64,000 nt of DNA from Pardosa pseudoannulata (Eukaryota > Arthropoda > Arachnida > Araneae > Lycosidae): positions 110,150,953 to 110,214,952 of the forward strand of contig CM063502.1 in NCBI GenBank assembly GCA_032207245.1, read 5' to 3'. Made by a program: the position numbers and the translations under genes. The number at the start of each line of letters is the position of its first letter. The stretch's first letter is position 1. Of the stretch, positions 11,341 to 24,912 are shown piece after piece. The notes below the pieces were generated by a model, which was not told the origin of the DNA, did no database searches, and worked only from the letters and a program-made list of their open reading frames with translations.

Positions 11341-13072
11341 TCAGTAACAAATCTACTCTTCACGTGAGCCTAGTTACTCAATTATTTACATGCGACCAAA
11401 AAATTGCCTTGCATACTTGGTCTTTAAAGGTTCATCAAATATTTGAAAGAAAGATTAGTCTATAAATAAATGCATATATATCCTTGGGATCTATTTAATG
11501 CATTATGTATTTACGTCGCTCTTTCAGTGGTCGCATCTTTACTGGATCCACCCATTCCTACAGAATTTCCACGTCTGCAAACAATACTAGAACGTTGTTT
11601 CCGGGATCAGGGCGAAGCTTCGAATGCGATTTTTATTTTATCTCCTTTGTCATCGCGAATCTTCATCTATGGAGGAATTCAACTTAGCGAGAGAGGGGCG
11701 GGGTTAAGATCTGGAGTGTACGGATGATGATGAAGCTCAGCCATGTAGATTTTTTTTTTCCTCCCTCTAAAGTCACGAATTAATCGCGATACGTGAGCTG
11801 GGGTAGAGTGCTGGTGGAATAACCACAAGTTGTTCACTACACTTCAGAGTTTTTTCCCCCTCATCACGCTATAAAGGAGTTGCCTCACATCTAAAAAAGT
11901 ATCTCAGATTAATACATTTAACCCCTTTGAAAAAAAAGGGGGGGTGATATCGATTTCCTTCACTTTCTCTAAAATGCGAGACGTTAGTTCTAATTAACTA
12001 GCGATCCATCCGACTTTTTATATAACAAATAGCGTCTAAGACGTTTATTAAACTGAAGTTATCTGATAAGTCCTATAAATGATTTCACCGGGTTGTGTGT
12101 GTGTATATATATATATATATAATCATAGAATTGTGTAAATCTAAAATCAGAAATGTAAATAAAATACAATCAGGATTTTATATATAATTAGAAAAAATAG
12201 TTATTTTCCACATCATGAATCTCTAATGACATTAGCTTCCGATTAATACCAAAAAATTTATGCTAGTATATATAAATCTTAGATCAAATTTCCCTTTAGT
12301 CCTCAACTGAAAATATTTAAGACTATTTACCTATCGAACATTCTAAACACTCGCGAATGTATTTGAGGTTTCGTATTTGTAATGGAGTTAAATGTTTATG
12401 GGATTCAGTAAAGTGGTATTTTTTTAATTGTAAAGGAAAAACTTTAAGTTGAAATCACTTTATTTTTTAAAGCTAGTTCTTGAGGTATATATTGATTAAT
12501 TAACATATTATTTCTGAAGATGGATCATAGTGTTTAAAAGAAACAGCATATAGGTAGAAAGATGATGAAATCGGGACTTTTAAAAAAGATTGGTGAAATA
12601 TGAACTGAAATAAATTGTAATCATAAATGCAAGGATTACCAAAATGAAAGAACATTGTGCTTATAAATTTTATATGAAATGAGCAAATAGACCTTATTTA
12701 CCATAGTATTCTGTACAGAGTTGTAAATATCTTTATCTAAATATGGTTTGAATTGTTAAGTTTATTTTGAAAAATGATGCTAAACACCAAAAACTTTTTT
12801 TTTTTTAAGTTTCAACAAGCAGAAGTTTTTGGAAAAAAAAAAAACTCCAATTGCATCAGAATCCTCCTACATATGGTTACGTACAACGATATGTAGTAAA
12901 ATATTGATATTGCATTAAAAAAAGGTATTTTCTTTAAAATTTTAAATCTAGTAAATTTGAAATTAAATAATTACTTTCAAAACAAAGAAAATAATTCTTC
13001 TGCTGTTTTTGTTGATTTTGACTGAATTTAACCAAATATATATTTTTAAATATGAACTGTAGTACCCGTAAA
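11341..13072. other. No gene seen; one GC-richer patch
   Basis: 11500-11740 is notably less AT-rich, ends in gagaggggcggggtt and is open in two plus-strand frames (11470-11727 and 11505-11687), but neither peptide resembles a known family. It could be an unrecognised exon, promoter-like island or transposon piece. The rest is AT-rich with a short (TG)/(TA) run near 12095. Confidence 0.4.
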
Positions 13073-13427
13073 TAAATTATTCTTAAAGAGGATTCTAGGT
13101 ACACAGTGAAAAAAAAGTCATCTATACCTTGCGAATGCATTTAAGTTTTTTTTATCACAGTTTGAATTACTTTTTGCAAATAAGGTCATACTCATTTTAC
13201 AGCACCGGAAAATTCCCATCGAAATATTAAAGGATTCAATTTTTCCTACATAAATTATTCTTAAAGCCGATTCTAGTGCGCAAGGAAAAATTCAAATAAA
13301 TCTATACCTTACGGATGCATTTAAGTTTTTTATCACAGTTTGAATTACTTTTCGCAAATAAGGTCATACTCATTTTACAGCACCGAAAATCCCCAATCGA
13401 AATATTAAAGGATTCAACTTTTTTTTT
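13073..13427. repeat. Tandem duplication, two ~178 bp units
   Basis: Units start at 13073 and 13251 (taaattattcttaaag...). They share gcatttaagtttttt, cacagtttgaattac, aataaggtcatactcatttt and cgaaatattaaaggattca. Highly similar, so relatively young. Non-coding. Confidence 0.9.
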
Positions 13428-13789
13428 CGCCGACTTTGTATCGAGTAAAATTTCCTAAGAGGTCAGTAAAGAATGAATGACCTCAACACGGTGATCTCAA
13501 GAGGAAGAGAAGAAGAAAAAGAAAAACCAAAACAAGTCTAGAGCAATTATTAAAACGAAAAGCAATATCCTTCGTCGGGATTAACAAAAGAAAAATTAGC
13601 AAACCAGTTCAAATGGTTTAAAGCGGAAAAACTCTGAGGATCTCCGGTTCAGCGACAGAGTTAAGAAAAATCAACAGTGTGTGTGAATCACGTTCGGAAG
13701 CGGTTAGGTGATTCAGACACACATGCCCATAGACCAAAAATAGGAGTTTTCGAGCTTACCAAATTCTTCACTTTTACTTCAGTTTAGAC

Positions 13790-15137
13790 TAGTGACGGAC
13801 AAACTTTTTTAAAAGCGGACAAAAAGAAAAATTTTGGCGGGCGAAATTTATGATGAAACTCACTAAAGACTAAAAGAAATAGTATACTTTCGAAATTCTT
13901 CTGCTAATGTGATTTAATGAGACTGCATTTCTGAAAGTTTAAACAGGGTATCTGCCAAATTAAAATTTTTCAAATCCATGACTTTTCATGACTTTCCCTG
14001 ATTTAGCAGATCATTTTCCATGACTTTTAAAAGCTTCCGTTAAAGTATATATGAATAAAACTTCTTATGTACATATAAATAAATTATATGCTTTTAGAGA
14101 AATTACAGGAATTTTATCATAAAAACACTATAAACTTACTATAGAAGTGTTAATAAACTCATATACATAAAAATAAATTGTTGTATCTACATACCTAAGT
14201 TTAATTATATAGCAATTTTTCAATCAAAATGTTTCCAATTTGAATTCAGGGTACTTTGGTATTATCTAGGTGACCATGAATAATAGCCAAATATAACGCT
14301 ATAATGTTTATATACCTTATGTTTATATCCTTAGAAATAAACTTATATTTTGTGCAAAAACCTTAACTAATTTTTATTAAAAAATTATTATTATATTAAT
14401 AAAATTTTAATATAAAATTTAAGAAAAAAACCAGAATAATATACATTTACCCACCCATTAAGCTTTCTTGCTTTGAGTTTTCTTGGTAAACAAATTTTAC
14501 TTGGCAATATGGTCAATAGGATAATACATAAATACCGAACTCAGTAACTTCATCCAAATGACAAGTAAAAATAGAATTAAACAATTCAATGCATTTTTTT
14601 TAATCTGTAGTTTAGCGGATCCATGACTTTCCATGATTTTTACTCATTTTAGTTGAAAAATCAAGATTTTCCATGACAAAATTAATCCATTGTCTAAAAT
14701 TCATGATTTTCCATGACTTTCCCTGACTTTTCAGGTGCGCGGAAACCATGTTTAAAGTTCTTTTACAATAACGTTGATGAAGTACACAAGTATAAGTTAT
14801 TAATATAAATTCGTAATAAATCCTTTTATCTTTTTTTTAAATATAAAAATAAGTTTTTATAATTTTATGAATATTTATTACAGCGTAGGTTTAAATTTTC
14901 TTATGTAAAATTTTTTTTAACAATTTGTCAATTAAAATTCTTACAACTATTTTGCATCTAGAAAAGTAAATAAATAAAAGTTTAATTCCTAAGAAAATTT
15001 TCGCATAATCAAAAATTGAACACGCTGTAAGATGATCCTTTTTAAGGAATGACACTGAAATTTTCTCAACTACTGATTTAAAATGTGATAAATATCAAAA
15101 TATAATTTCAAAATGAGCCGTAGCATGCCCATCACTG
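13790..15137. mobile_element. Old hAT element carrying a nested hAT MITE
   Basis: Left end tagtgacggacaaac is a diverged inverted copy of right end gcatgcccatcactg. Target duplications are gtttagac (13782-13789) and gcttagac (15138-15145), 7 of 8 identical. No transposase ORF remains. A second element (13944-14750) is inserted inside. Confidence 0.65.
13944..14750. mobile_element. hAT MITE with ccatgacttt subterminal repeats, nested
   Basis: Begins cagggtatctgcc and ends ggaaaccatg, flanked by tttaaa (13938-13943 and 14751-14756). Both arms are rich in catgacttt and catgatttt repeats. A relative is partly visible at 29560-29895 (cctgacc, gggaaacc). Non-coding; it sits inside the element at 13790-15137. 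Confidence 0.7.
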
Positions 15138-15145
15138 GCTTAGAC

Positions 15146-17489
15146 TCTTCATTACTGAGTAAGCGGTCAATTCTAGAAATGTCTAAAAGTATTTTAGTAA
15201 GTTTATTTTTTAATAAAACATTCTTTTGAAGCTTCCAAAATTTCTTTTCTTAACTGTGCACTTTCTGTCTGGTATTATGTGCTGGACTCGATACATTAAA
15301 ATTTACACTTTATTCCACATCAACGCAAATAAAATGTTCCTGAACATTAATTTTATCTATATCGAAATATCCATTTCTACAAAGATGCTGATACCTTAAA
15401 TTCTTACATACACGTAATTTCATGTATGACATTTTTTAAAGGGCATTGCGTCTGGACTTATTCCGCATACATTTACTTTGCGCACTGTATTTTTTCAAAA
15501 AGTTTTTTCCGGCGGGTTGGGAACACGTGGGTGCTCGGAAAGTTATGTGTGTGAGATTCACCTGCCCTGATGTCCAACTGATGATCTAAATTATAAATCT
15601 GTTGTTAAACATTAGTCGAGTAAAAATAATCTACCTTTTTAAGCTTTTTTCTGTAATTTATTGTAAAATATTAAATTGCCGTTTTAGACCCTTTTTGTAT
15701 TTGTTTATTTAAATTAGTATCATGTGTGATTTTATATTTAGAATTTTTTTCATTAGAAGAAAAAATATATCGGTAAACATGCTCATAAAACGTACAGCAG
15801 CGATTTATATTTTGTAAAAAATACAGTGTTTTAGAAAAAAAAAAAAAAACCCTAAAATTTTGTAGTACATTTTGATACAATTTTTTCAGTTTAAGTTATT
15901 TGTTCTGCAATTCAATAATAAGAGTGGATGTTAGTAAACACATGTTTTTTCATATCCTAATAAAGATTTTTTATATTTTCACAATACAGTTATTTTTTAT
16001 GTGAAACTCTTAAAGGTTAAACCTAATCCGTTTTTACATGTAATATATGGATTACTTTTAAATAAGACCAGTGTTGATACAGAAAGTGCCCTTTCACTTG
16101 ATTAAAATTGTCCTTTTTGATAAATGTACACTGCTCCTTGAAAAAAAAAAAAAAGTGAAGACTAACGTAACTTATCAGGATTACGGGAGTTTACAACATA
16201 TTGATTACATAAGTAAACGTAATCAATATGATTTTGAAAATGTAATTTGAAGATAATATTTTGGCAAACGAAATAGATTTATTTCTCGATATATGACAAT
16301 CTTTAATAAAGAGACGATTCCTAGTTTTATTATTAGAAATAATCAAGCTTCTTAATCTTCCATTTCTTAGGTTAGATTTAATGTTTTACTGTCTATTTTT
16401 CTACACATGAATCATAAGCAAAACTCTAAGAAACTAGACTAGTCCAATCAAAATAATACTCTTGTAAATATTACCGACCACAATTTTCGCTACTACAGTA
16501 TTTTAAGAATCTCATTGCCGCTTACGATATTTTCAAGCAAGAAAGACCTTCGGGCGGAATGCTCTACTGAATAGCTTGCAGAGTATTGCGTAATTTTAAA
16601 CACCTACGCTACACAAAAGTAAACGAGTTAAAAAAAAATTTATCAATAAATCTTTCAAACGGTAAAATACACCCATACAGCTAAAATTATTGTTAAAGAT
16701 TATTCTATTTAAAAAGTCACAAAAAAAACTATACAAATAAGATCAATATTTTAGGGATTTAGTGCCCTTTGGTCATTTTTTATTTTAAAGTTTAAAGTTT
16801 TATTAAACAGAGAGGGTGTTTACACATTTTTGTAACGATTTTGACATTTTCAATGAATTTAAATATTAATATAAACATATGACTGGCATCAAATAGACAT
16901 AGGGTTTTAATATAGTCTGCTACATGAAAAATATTCTGTTTAAAATGTTGATGGAATATGAACGATGCATCGAACATTTAAAGAAATTATTTTTACGATT
17001 TAAAGAAAATATTCATTCATTTTTTTTTTTTTAAATAAAGCATGGTTTTAACATTTTTACACGTAAAATAAGTGATATAATTAATAAAAAAAAGAAAAGA
17101 AAATTCAAAGTTAACATCAGACTGGGGTAAACAAAGGACGAAAATTTCATACCCAACAAAGGAACGTATGCCATTTAATCTATTGTCACATCTCATGTTT
17201 AAAAAAAAATCAAACCCCTCAAACAGCTATAGCAAAATCTTTAAATATCTGTGAGATCTGAGTGTATCTATTCTTTAAGAACTGTGAACAGAATTATAAT
17301 ATCTGATTTGAAGTTGTTTTAAGTAAATAAAAAAATTGGATGTTCCTCACCTAATGGTGATGTTTACTTGTGGGTTCACTCGCTTTAAATCAATATAACA
17401 TTTTTTTAAGAGCCGAGCTGGATGTTAATTATGGAGAGAACTGCATTTCAATACCGAATTTCATAGGTTTGAATAATTTTAATTCCTCA
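15146..17489. other. No gene seen
   Basis: AT-rich; contains the 16197 hairpin and A-runs. No exon or transposon ends recognised. Confidence 0.55.
16197..16230. repeat. Perfect hairpin, 12 bp stem
   Basis: catattgattac and gtaatcaatatg with a 10 nt loop. Confidence 0.85.
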
Positions 17490-18115
17490 ATGCCCACTAT
17501 AAGAAAAGGGTGGAGAGAAATAAGACACCCTTATACTCGGAAACAAACCTTTAGTTTATTTCTCAATGTGTGTGAGTGAGTGTGCACAACCGGTAAAAAG
17601 TAAACTTCTCTGAGAGATATGGCCCATATTTTTCAGTTACTGCAGTCATGTGGAAGGCTACTTACTGGAGCACTAAGATCGGGGCAGATACTTATCGAAA
17701 TTTTTTTTATTTTCCTTTTAAAGTCGAACATGTCTTACAGGCAAAAAAACAAACGTGCACCTGTTCGTCTGTGAATTCTTGAATGGATAATCAAGTGCTT
17801 AATTTCCTACGAGAGAAATCTTAAAAACCGCGATTCTCCTGTGGCTCGCAAAAAGAAATGCAACAGAAAAAGTGTATACAACGGCATAAAGATAGCAAAA
17901 ATCTTCAGTTGTCCCTGGGAAAATTGACAGCTGCTTCATGAAAGGAGTGAGAAAGCCACACGTAGCAGTTATTTATTCAAACTTTACTGCAATGTAATTT
18001 CAAAGGATCACATCTTAAATTTTGTGCCTGGGAAAGTTAAAATTAGAAAATAGAACGTAAATTGGAAGAATTTTGAAGAACTTTAGGGGCAGTAATTTTT
18101 TATATATTACATACA
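17490..18115. repeat. Interspersed non-coding repeat, copy 1
   Basis: Matches 42190-42935 in order: aagacacccttat, gccatatttttcag, agtcatgt, tgtatacaacggcataaag, cctgggaaaattgacag, agcagttatt, agaactttaggggcag. The copies are well diverged and have no shared ORF. The family is not recognised. Confidence 0.65.
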
Positions 18116-18915
18116 ATACATAAACTCGGTGCTGCACACCTCGGCAAGGGGCAAGCTTCCCCTAAGAAGTGGAATTAATTGAAAATATCATTTTTGAAAA
18201 AAGTGGACTAATAATAAACAGACATATGTATACAAATATGTATTTTTTTTTTATTCCTCTTCTTTTGCGTTACATTTATTTCATCCAAGGAAGCCAAATT
18301 TGGGAGACATTATTTGCAACTATTCTAGATCACGAGACACTCACTTCATTTTCACATTTTCATTATACAACTTTCCTAATACAAGTGAGCCTACAAATTA
18401 TATAGCCATTAATATACATTTGCTCTTTAGATAAATTCACACAATTTGCAGGGCATTAATTTCACTTCGTTAATTAAAAAAAAATTATTACTGTGTTTAA
18501 ATATTGGCTCACTTACCGTGTGAAACTTAACTACCCCCCCCCCTTTTTTTCCAAATTTCGATATTCCGGTAACATTATTAGAAACTGATACAGTTTCAAT
18601 CAGTAATTTATAACAACGTATAGTTACTACAGTATATTATATATGTATATATAAATTTATATATAAATATACATAACTGAATATTACTGGATTTTATAAA
18701 AACAATAAGCATAGCTTAGAGTCGAAATGACTCCAACGGACGTTCTAAGGTAAAGGTAACCAACTAGTCTTAATATTCCGCTAATCGCAACTTGCACTGT
18801 AACCTCAATAGTGGTGTGGGATAAATTTGTATCCTATATCAATTACTACCAGGAATTTAAAAAAAAAAAAAAAAAAACGCAGCTATTTTAAAAATTAATA
18901 TTAATTATCTTAGAG

Positions 18916-19543
18916 CAGTGGTTCTAAACGGGGGGGGGGGTGAACTTGTTTCGGACGGTAGGGCGGCGATGTGAGCAGGATTTGCTTTCAAACTTAATTT
19001 TAAAAATGCTAAATATATTCATTACATTAATTACCTGATTTACACCATTTTTACCAGTAATAAAACAAACTTATGCGGTGGTTCTAGAACCAATTATTTT
19101 CATTCCCTATGTTCTGCGTGAAATTGGGCCGACATTCAGAAAAAAAATATTCAGTCAACAGCATTCGTTTGGTTTGGAGCCTTACGGTATACTCTTTTAC
19201 AACACGAAGGCTAATGAGACCGGGACCTACTACTTGAAGCCGATTCCGAATGGCTACGAACATCTATGCTCCAGTGGAATTCGAACCCACGAACTCAAGA
19301 ACCGAAGTTCAGCTCCCTAACCATTCGGCCATACTATTCATTGTTGCGGTGCTTCAGTTTGTCTCAGCAACAAAACTTTGATTTGTAACTCTATTGAAGA
19401 AAATTACTTAAACATTTCGCCTCTTATAGTTGAGTACTTCTCTACCCTACACTTTAAATTACTGGATTTTTACAAAGGGGGGCGTTGAATACATTTCGGC
19501 TCCGTAGGGGGGCGGTAGCTAAAAAAAAGGTTGCGAATCATTG
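18916..19543. mobile_element. hAT element interrupted by a SINE
   Basis: Left end cagtggttctaaacgggg and right end ggttgcgaatcattg are inverted relatives. 8 bp duplications are tcttagag (18908-18915) and tattagag (19544-19551), 7 of 8 identical. G-rich runs follow the left end and precede the right end. A minus-strand SINE occupies 19169-19332. Confidence 0.75.
19169..19332 (-). mobile_element. SINE inside the 18916 hAT element
   Basis: ggtttggagcc to ccattcggccat, good match to family; B box region gaattcgaaccc. Confidence 0.88.
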
Positions 19544-20693
19544 TATTAGAGAGACAAGATTAAAACATTAAACAAAAAACAAGGGTAAAACTTAATCTGA
19601 AATAGAATGTTTATGACACTTTGTTCCTTGCACAGTTTAAGCAAACAATTTCTATTGCTCATCTCTGTAAACCCACTTGTGACACATTAAATAAATTTTT
19701 GTCATTTTTTCTAAAACAAATATGGCAACGACCATTTCCAGTTCTCTCCTTTTCGGGAAGTGGGACACTGTTTTATATACTTTAATGCAATGATTCCTCC
19801 ATACCGAGAATAAAATTACATTTTATTTTGAGCTGCTCAGAATTGATTCAAATTGGACTCTACAGCAAATAAGGGGCTTGATCCTGTTTAAATTAACTCC
19901 TGTTTAACAAGCAAGACTATGCAGGAAGTTTCGATTTTACCATTTGAATTTTGCAATCTCATCGAACCATTTAAAACAGTATTGTGGAACTTTATTACCC
20001 ACACTGAAGCACTAGATTATAAAAAACGTAATAAGAGTTTACATAAATTATGTAAAAAATTTAGTTACATAAAAACTACATCTGTATTCATGTAGCAAGT
20101 ACACTACACGAATTCTTGTCAACTAAAATAACATGAAGTCTTGTCAAGACCTGTTAAAAGCAATTCCCCAAGTAAATTCACCATTGTTGGGATACGTTTG
20201 TAGGCCGTGCACACGCATTTTCTGAGAAACTTTATTACTTTGTAATAACGTGATAACAAAAAAGTTATTATAACAATATGCAAAAAAAAATAAATAATTT
20301 CCATAATAATTGTGAGATTAAGAAACAAAAATGTAAACGCAATTTTTAAAAAAATTGCAGCTGTTTTTATAAAATAATTATAAGGCACTTTTTAAGATAA
20401 TAGCAGAATTGTTACTCCTATAAAGATTACCTCCTACCAATTTTAATATAAGTAAGAGTTTCCTTTCATTCTTGGGTGGCTGAAATGTGTATGTCACTCT
20501 AAAATATTATATTTGGATTGATATATTATTTTCTCACAACATTATCGATGTCAAAAATCGAGTGATTTTTTTCACTAATGATAAACCTTAATTTAAATTT
20601 TTTTTTCATTTCTACATGTTATTATGTGTACAAATACTGTAGAAATAATTATTAACACATTAATTTTTTTTTTCAAGATATGGTACTTGAACC

Positions 20694-20782
20694 CAATCGG
20701 TTACCCAATCTAAGCTGTAGGTCTTGGTCTCATTAGCATTCTATAAAGCAGAAAAGCAAACCGTAGCGCTCAAAACCAAACC
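20694..20782 (+). mobile_element. SINE tail half
   Basis: ctaagctgtaggtcttggtc to aaaaccaaacc; head lost. Confidence 0.7.
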
Positions 20783-20937
20783 TCATACGATGGGGATCAG
20801 ATTTAACCAATACAGTTAGATCTACTAAGCCAATAATTCATTGTAACGTTCACAACTAGCCAATCCCTTCCCTTTAATAACTATAAAAATTAAACACAAA
20901 TAATCCACCTCCAAAATAAAAAAAACAAAAGATCAAC

Positions 20938-20990
20938 CCGTGGACTCAAGTACCAAAAGGCAGCGCCCTACTAACCATATCGCCCAATTT
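20938..20990 (-). mobile_element. SINE head fragment
   Basis: cgtggactcaagtaccaaaa and agcgccctactaaccat match the minus-strand head. Confidence 0.6.
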
Positions 20991-21644
20991 CGTTGGGCTA
21001 TGAAGGTTTAAGACATCTACGGCTATTCACGGACATATCGATTTGGATTTAAAGCAATACACCAGGCGAGCTCAAAAAGCTCCATGGGCCGCAATGTATG
21101 TAAATATGAGTGTGTGTGTGTGTGTGAATGATATTTTAACCAAATTAATCAATTTAATTATAACTATATTCTAAAATAGATTTCTGGCGATTAAATACTT
21201 AAAAAAAGTAATCTCTGGAAAAAGCTTTTCTCTTTTAATTATAGTATCCGTTTGGCGAGTTAATTTCTGCTTTTTTTTTAATTAAAAAACGGAGAGAGAG
21301 AGAAAGAATTGCCGGAGTTTGTGAAATTTTGGAACATTCACTGATTTTTGGCAGAATTTTGAAAATTATCCTGATATTTCCCTTATATTTTCCAGAATCG
21401 TAAAGTACCCAGATAAGTACACTGGTTTCTCGGTTTTACATGGTGTGTCTTTTAGATTTATGAGCAAAACACAAGTATAATTAAGTCGCATATTCGTATG
21501 CTACCGTCGACAAGGTAATCGGTATTTCCACTTTTTAAAATAATTTTTTAAAAACCTAAAACTTCTATTTATTTTGATTCTAAAAAAGTAACAGCGGGAT
21601 TAGCCGACGAAAATGTACAGTGTTCTAGTCGGCTAAACTCGCTG

Positions 21645-21834
21645 ATGTTTTCTATTTTATTTTCCTATTTTTCTTTATTTCTTTTTTTCTTTTTTTATAT
21701 TTTCTTTTCTTGTTTTTATTTCTTGTTTTATTCATTGATTTTCTTTTTTTTCTTTTTTTAGTTCTTTTTTTTTTTCCCTTTTTCATTATTTTCCTTTTTC
21801 TTGTATTTTTCTTTTCCTTTTTCTCTTTCTTCTA
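21645..21834. repeat. ~190 bp pyrimidine tract
   Basis: Almost all T and C (ttttctttt-type), so purine-only on the minus strand. It borders a less AT-rich patch (21838-21960) that reads open on both strands (for example KEARQNPDAAS on plus) but matches nothing I recognise. It may be the 3' end of an unidentified retroelement. Confidence 0.7.
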
Positions 21835-22601
21835 TATGCCCGAGGGATTGTTGAAGTGGTCTTTTAAGGAAGCGAGGCAGAATCCAGACGCCGCGTCTAC
21901 TCGGACTTAGGGCGGACCCATGCACTTCCGCATAGCGGCGAAACCCTTTTCTATCCAAGTTTAAAAAAAATTCAAATTAACGTGCGGGCCCAAGAATGAG
22001 AAAGTATAATGAAACGCGGACTCTTTGAACTAGTATTCTAATAATTGTGCATTCAGAAAGTTTGAAAAAATAGTATTAGAGAAAGAGACCATAACTCCTG
22101 GAAGTGGGACGGATTTCAGTTCTTTTAGGCTGGTGACTTTTAGTGGTTGCGTCTCTGATAAGAACCCATAGCTGCATTAATTAGCGGATACACTAAACAC
22201 GGATATTAACTCTATACATTAGTGTAGAAACAGTACTACGTTAAAGCTGGTAAGATCAGTGCTGTGCTGTAGACCACAGCAATGCCGTCCAAAACCATAA
22301 AACAACTGTTTTTCATTTTCTACATTCGCGAATATCGGGGCCGTAGAAGGGACGCGTCACAAGTTTCCTTGCATAAAACTGGCATGCATTAGATCTTTTT
22401 AAACAGTTTGCTTTGATACATTTCTTCCTGTCAAATGTTACACTGACAAGTACAATAATGCGGGAGTTCCCAGAGTCCCCTTGTCATCTGACACTAAAAT
22501 TGGGAAATACTGCTTTTTATGGAATGGCTATAAAAGGCACCCAACTTGAATATCATTGAAAATGTATGATACAAGCTGGGGAGACGTGTACATTCACTTC
22601 T

Positions 22602-22756
22602 TGGTCTGATTTGGAAAGCCATAGTCATTTTTTTTCAAAACAAAGGATAATTAGACCGGAACCTACTGCTTAAAATTTAAAGTAACGACTACGAACATCC
22701 TTGCCAGCAGCTGGGTACGAATCCGTGAAATCCGGTAACACCCTACCGATTCGTAT
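22602..22756 (-). mobile_element. Diverged SINE
   Basis: agaccggaacctactgctta, ctacgaacatcc and gaaatccggtaacaccctac are recognisable; partly duplicated downstream. Confidence 0.65.
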
Positions 22757-23005
22757 ATTTTTAATAATCTTAACAAAGATTTTAATTAGTAAAAAATTAA
22801 TAACAAATCTAGATTAGTACAAACGGGCTTTAACAAAGCGATCACAGGAGAGTTTACAGAAAAGGTTGCAGTCGAATCCGCGAAATCCTGTAACACCCTA
22901 CCGATTCGTCCATTTCTAATAATCTTAACAAAAAATTAATAACACGTCTAGGATTAGTACAAACGGGTTTTATTAAAGTGGTCTAGAGAAACGGTTGCAA
23001 TTCAA
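22715..23005. repeat. Direct duplication covering a SINE head
   Basis: 22715-22865 and 22868-23005 share gtaacaccctaccgattcgt, aataatcttaacaaa, aaaattaataaca, gattagtacaaacggg and acggttgca. The duplicated segment begins inside a minus-strand SINE, so the duplication is younger than that insertion. Confidence 0.75.
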
Positions 23006-23547
23006 AAGCAAAAAAAAGGAACGCAATCGATGCAAATATTCCGCGGAAAAATGAGGAAATGCCAATTTGCACAACACTGTATTCTGGTAATTCGATATTT
23101 TCCTACTTTGTTGATTAAGATTTAAAATGTTTTATTGTTTATTCATTTATTTTACACAAGTTCTTATATGGAATTTCCTTCGAATTAAAAAAAATTATTA
23201 CGAATAACATGTTTTGCAATCATCTCTAAATTTAGACTATTTTGTAATTTATTTTGGATTTTTTCAAACAAACATCTGTACTGATGAAGAGTTGGCACAA
23301 CAGTTCATTAGATGTAATGTGTTCTCATTCAACTCTTGCTTTACAACGATGCATGATCCATTTTTAAATTTCTAATATTCTGATTGCATAGCATATTTTA
23401 CTAATAAACATAAATTTGTGTATTATATTTTAACTGCTCTGATACTTTTATTACTTATTGGCTTACTTTTAATTGCCCCCGAAAAACTGTTAAAGTCAAG
23501 ACCGTCGTTCAGGTTCCAAAGATTAAGCCAGCAGTTAGTTCAAATTT

Positions 23548-23700
23548 GAGCACTACACTCAATTTATACATTACGGCGGCTATTTAGAACAAAACCTACA
23601 GCCTAAAGCAGATTTCAACTACCGATATCCATGTTACCATTGGGACTTGTACCCACAGACTCCGGCACTAATAGGTAACGCCCTATTTGTTCATCTGTAG
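23548..23700 (-). mobile_element. Old, diverged SINE
   Basis: gagcactac, aaaacctacagcctaaagc, atccatgtta and gacttgtacccacagactcc in family order. Confidence 0.55.
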
Positions 23701-24302
23701 TCGGCAATTGGCAGCACTTGGATTCGGTTTCCAACACTGAAAGGCAACTCTCTGCATGTACGGCTAGTTTCAAGTACATTGAGAAAGAAATTAAATCTAA
23801 TAACCTAAAAATAAATCTTTATATCATTGGTTTAGATTCTTAACTTAGATTATCTAAACTGGCTAAATATTAAAAATTGAAAAAAAGAAAAAAAAACTCG
23901 CACAAAAAAAATTTCTATTTCGTCTGTAGCAAAGAAAATGCAAGAGTCTTAACTTTTGTGTACGTAGCGACATAGAAGACACGTGACAGAATTTTAACTA
24001 GCGACATACAATGAATGTGATTAATGAAGTAGCTGTATAGATGATAAAAAAAAAAAAAAAAAAAAAATTATATATTCACACCACAGTAACACGTTTGCAG
24101 ACAAGACACTTTTAATGTCGTAACATTCGAGTTAGTTAAATTTGCGGTTATTATCAATGCATTGCTGCTTCGGGGAAGAGCGGTAGGGAGCACTTGCTGT
24201 GGTTTCATTTTCACTCAAATATTCGACGCCGAAGGGCTGAACTGCTACTAATAACGCATGCTAGATAACATCATGCAGTCGGCTAACAGCGACGGATTTG
24301 AT

Positions 24303-24428
24303 TTTGAACGCTATCGTCTACTGTTTTGCTACACCAAGGCTAACGAGAACGAGACCTACTGACTTAAAGTCGATTACAATGGCTGTGGAAACGAGACACA
24401 AATCCTGCGGTCCTTGTTCGAGTCCCAT
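24303..24428 (-). mobile_element. Diverged SINE
   Basis: tctactgttttgctacacca to cctactgacttaaagtcg; head damaged. Confidence 0.65.
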
Positions 24429-24540
24429 GTTTATATGTACTTATTTTATCAATTGCACTTTTAATAGGAGTTAAATTATTACAGTTGATATATTTTTAAC
24501 TATATCAACTATAATAATTATAATAATTTTGATTGCTAAC

Positions 24541-24724
24541 AGGTTTGGTTTGGAGCACTACAGTCCATTTTTTTTTTGTTGTTGTTCGCGAGCGCTAATG
24601 ATACTAGGACCTACTGCTTAAAGCCGATTCCAAACGGCTACGAACATCCATGCCCGCAGCGGGATTAGAACCCGCGAACTCTGGTACCGAATAGCAGCGC
24701 TCTAATATTTGGCCATCGTTCGGC
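24541..24724 (-). mobile_element. Near full-length SINE
   Basis: aggtttggtttggagcac to catcgttcggctt; a T-run interrupts the tail region. B box gggattagaaccc has one change. Confidence 0.87.
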
Positions 24725-24912
24725 TTTGACTATTCACAGGATATGCCTTCACTGGCATGCTACTGAGATTTCAGGCACTACTAGAGAGATAAATATCGCA
24801 AAAAAAAGCTCAATATAAAATATGCCCAGCCGTGAAACAAGAATAGACGTACATCTTTACGCTGTGGTCACCTAGATGGCATAACCCGTTTTCTCGACAA
24901 ATCTCACTGGTT

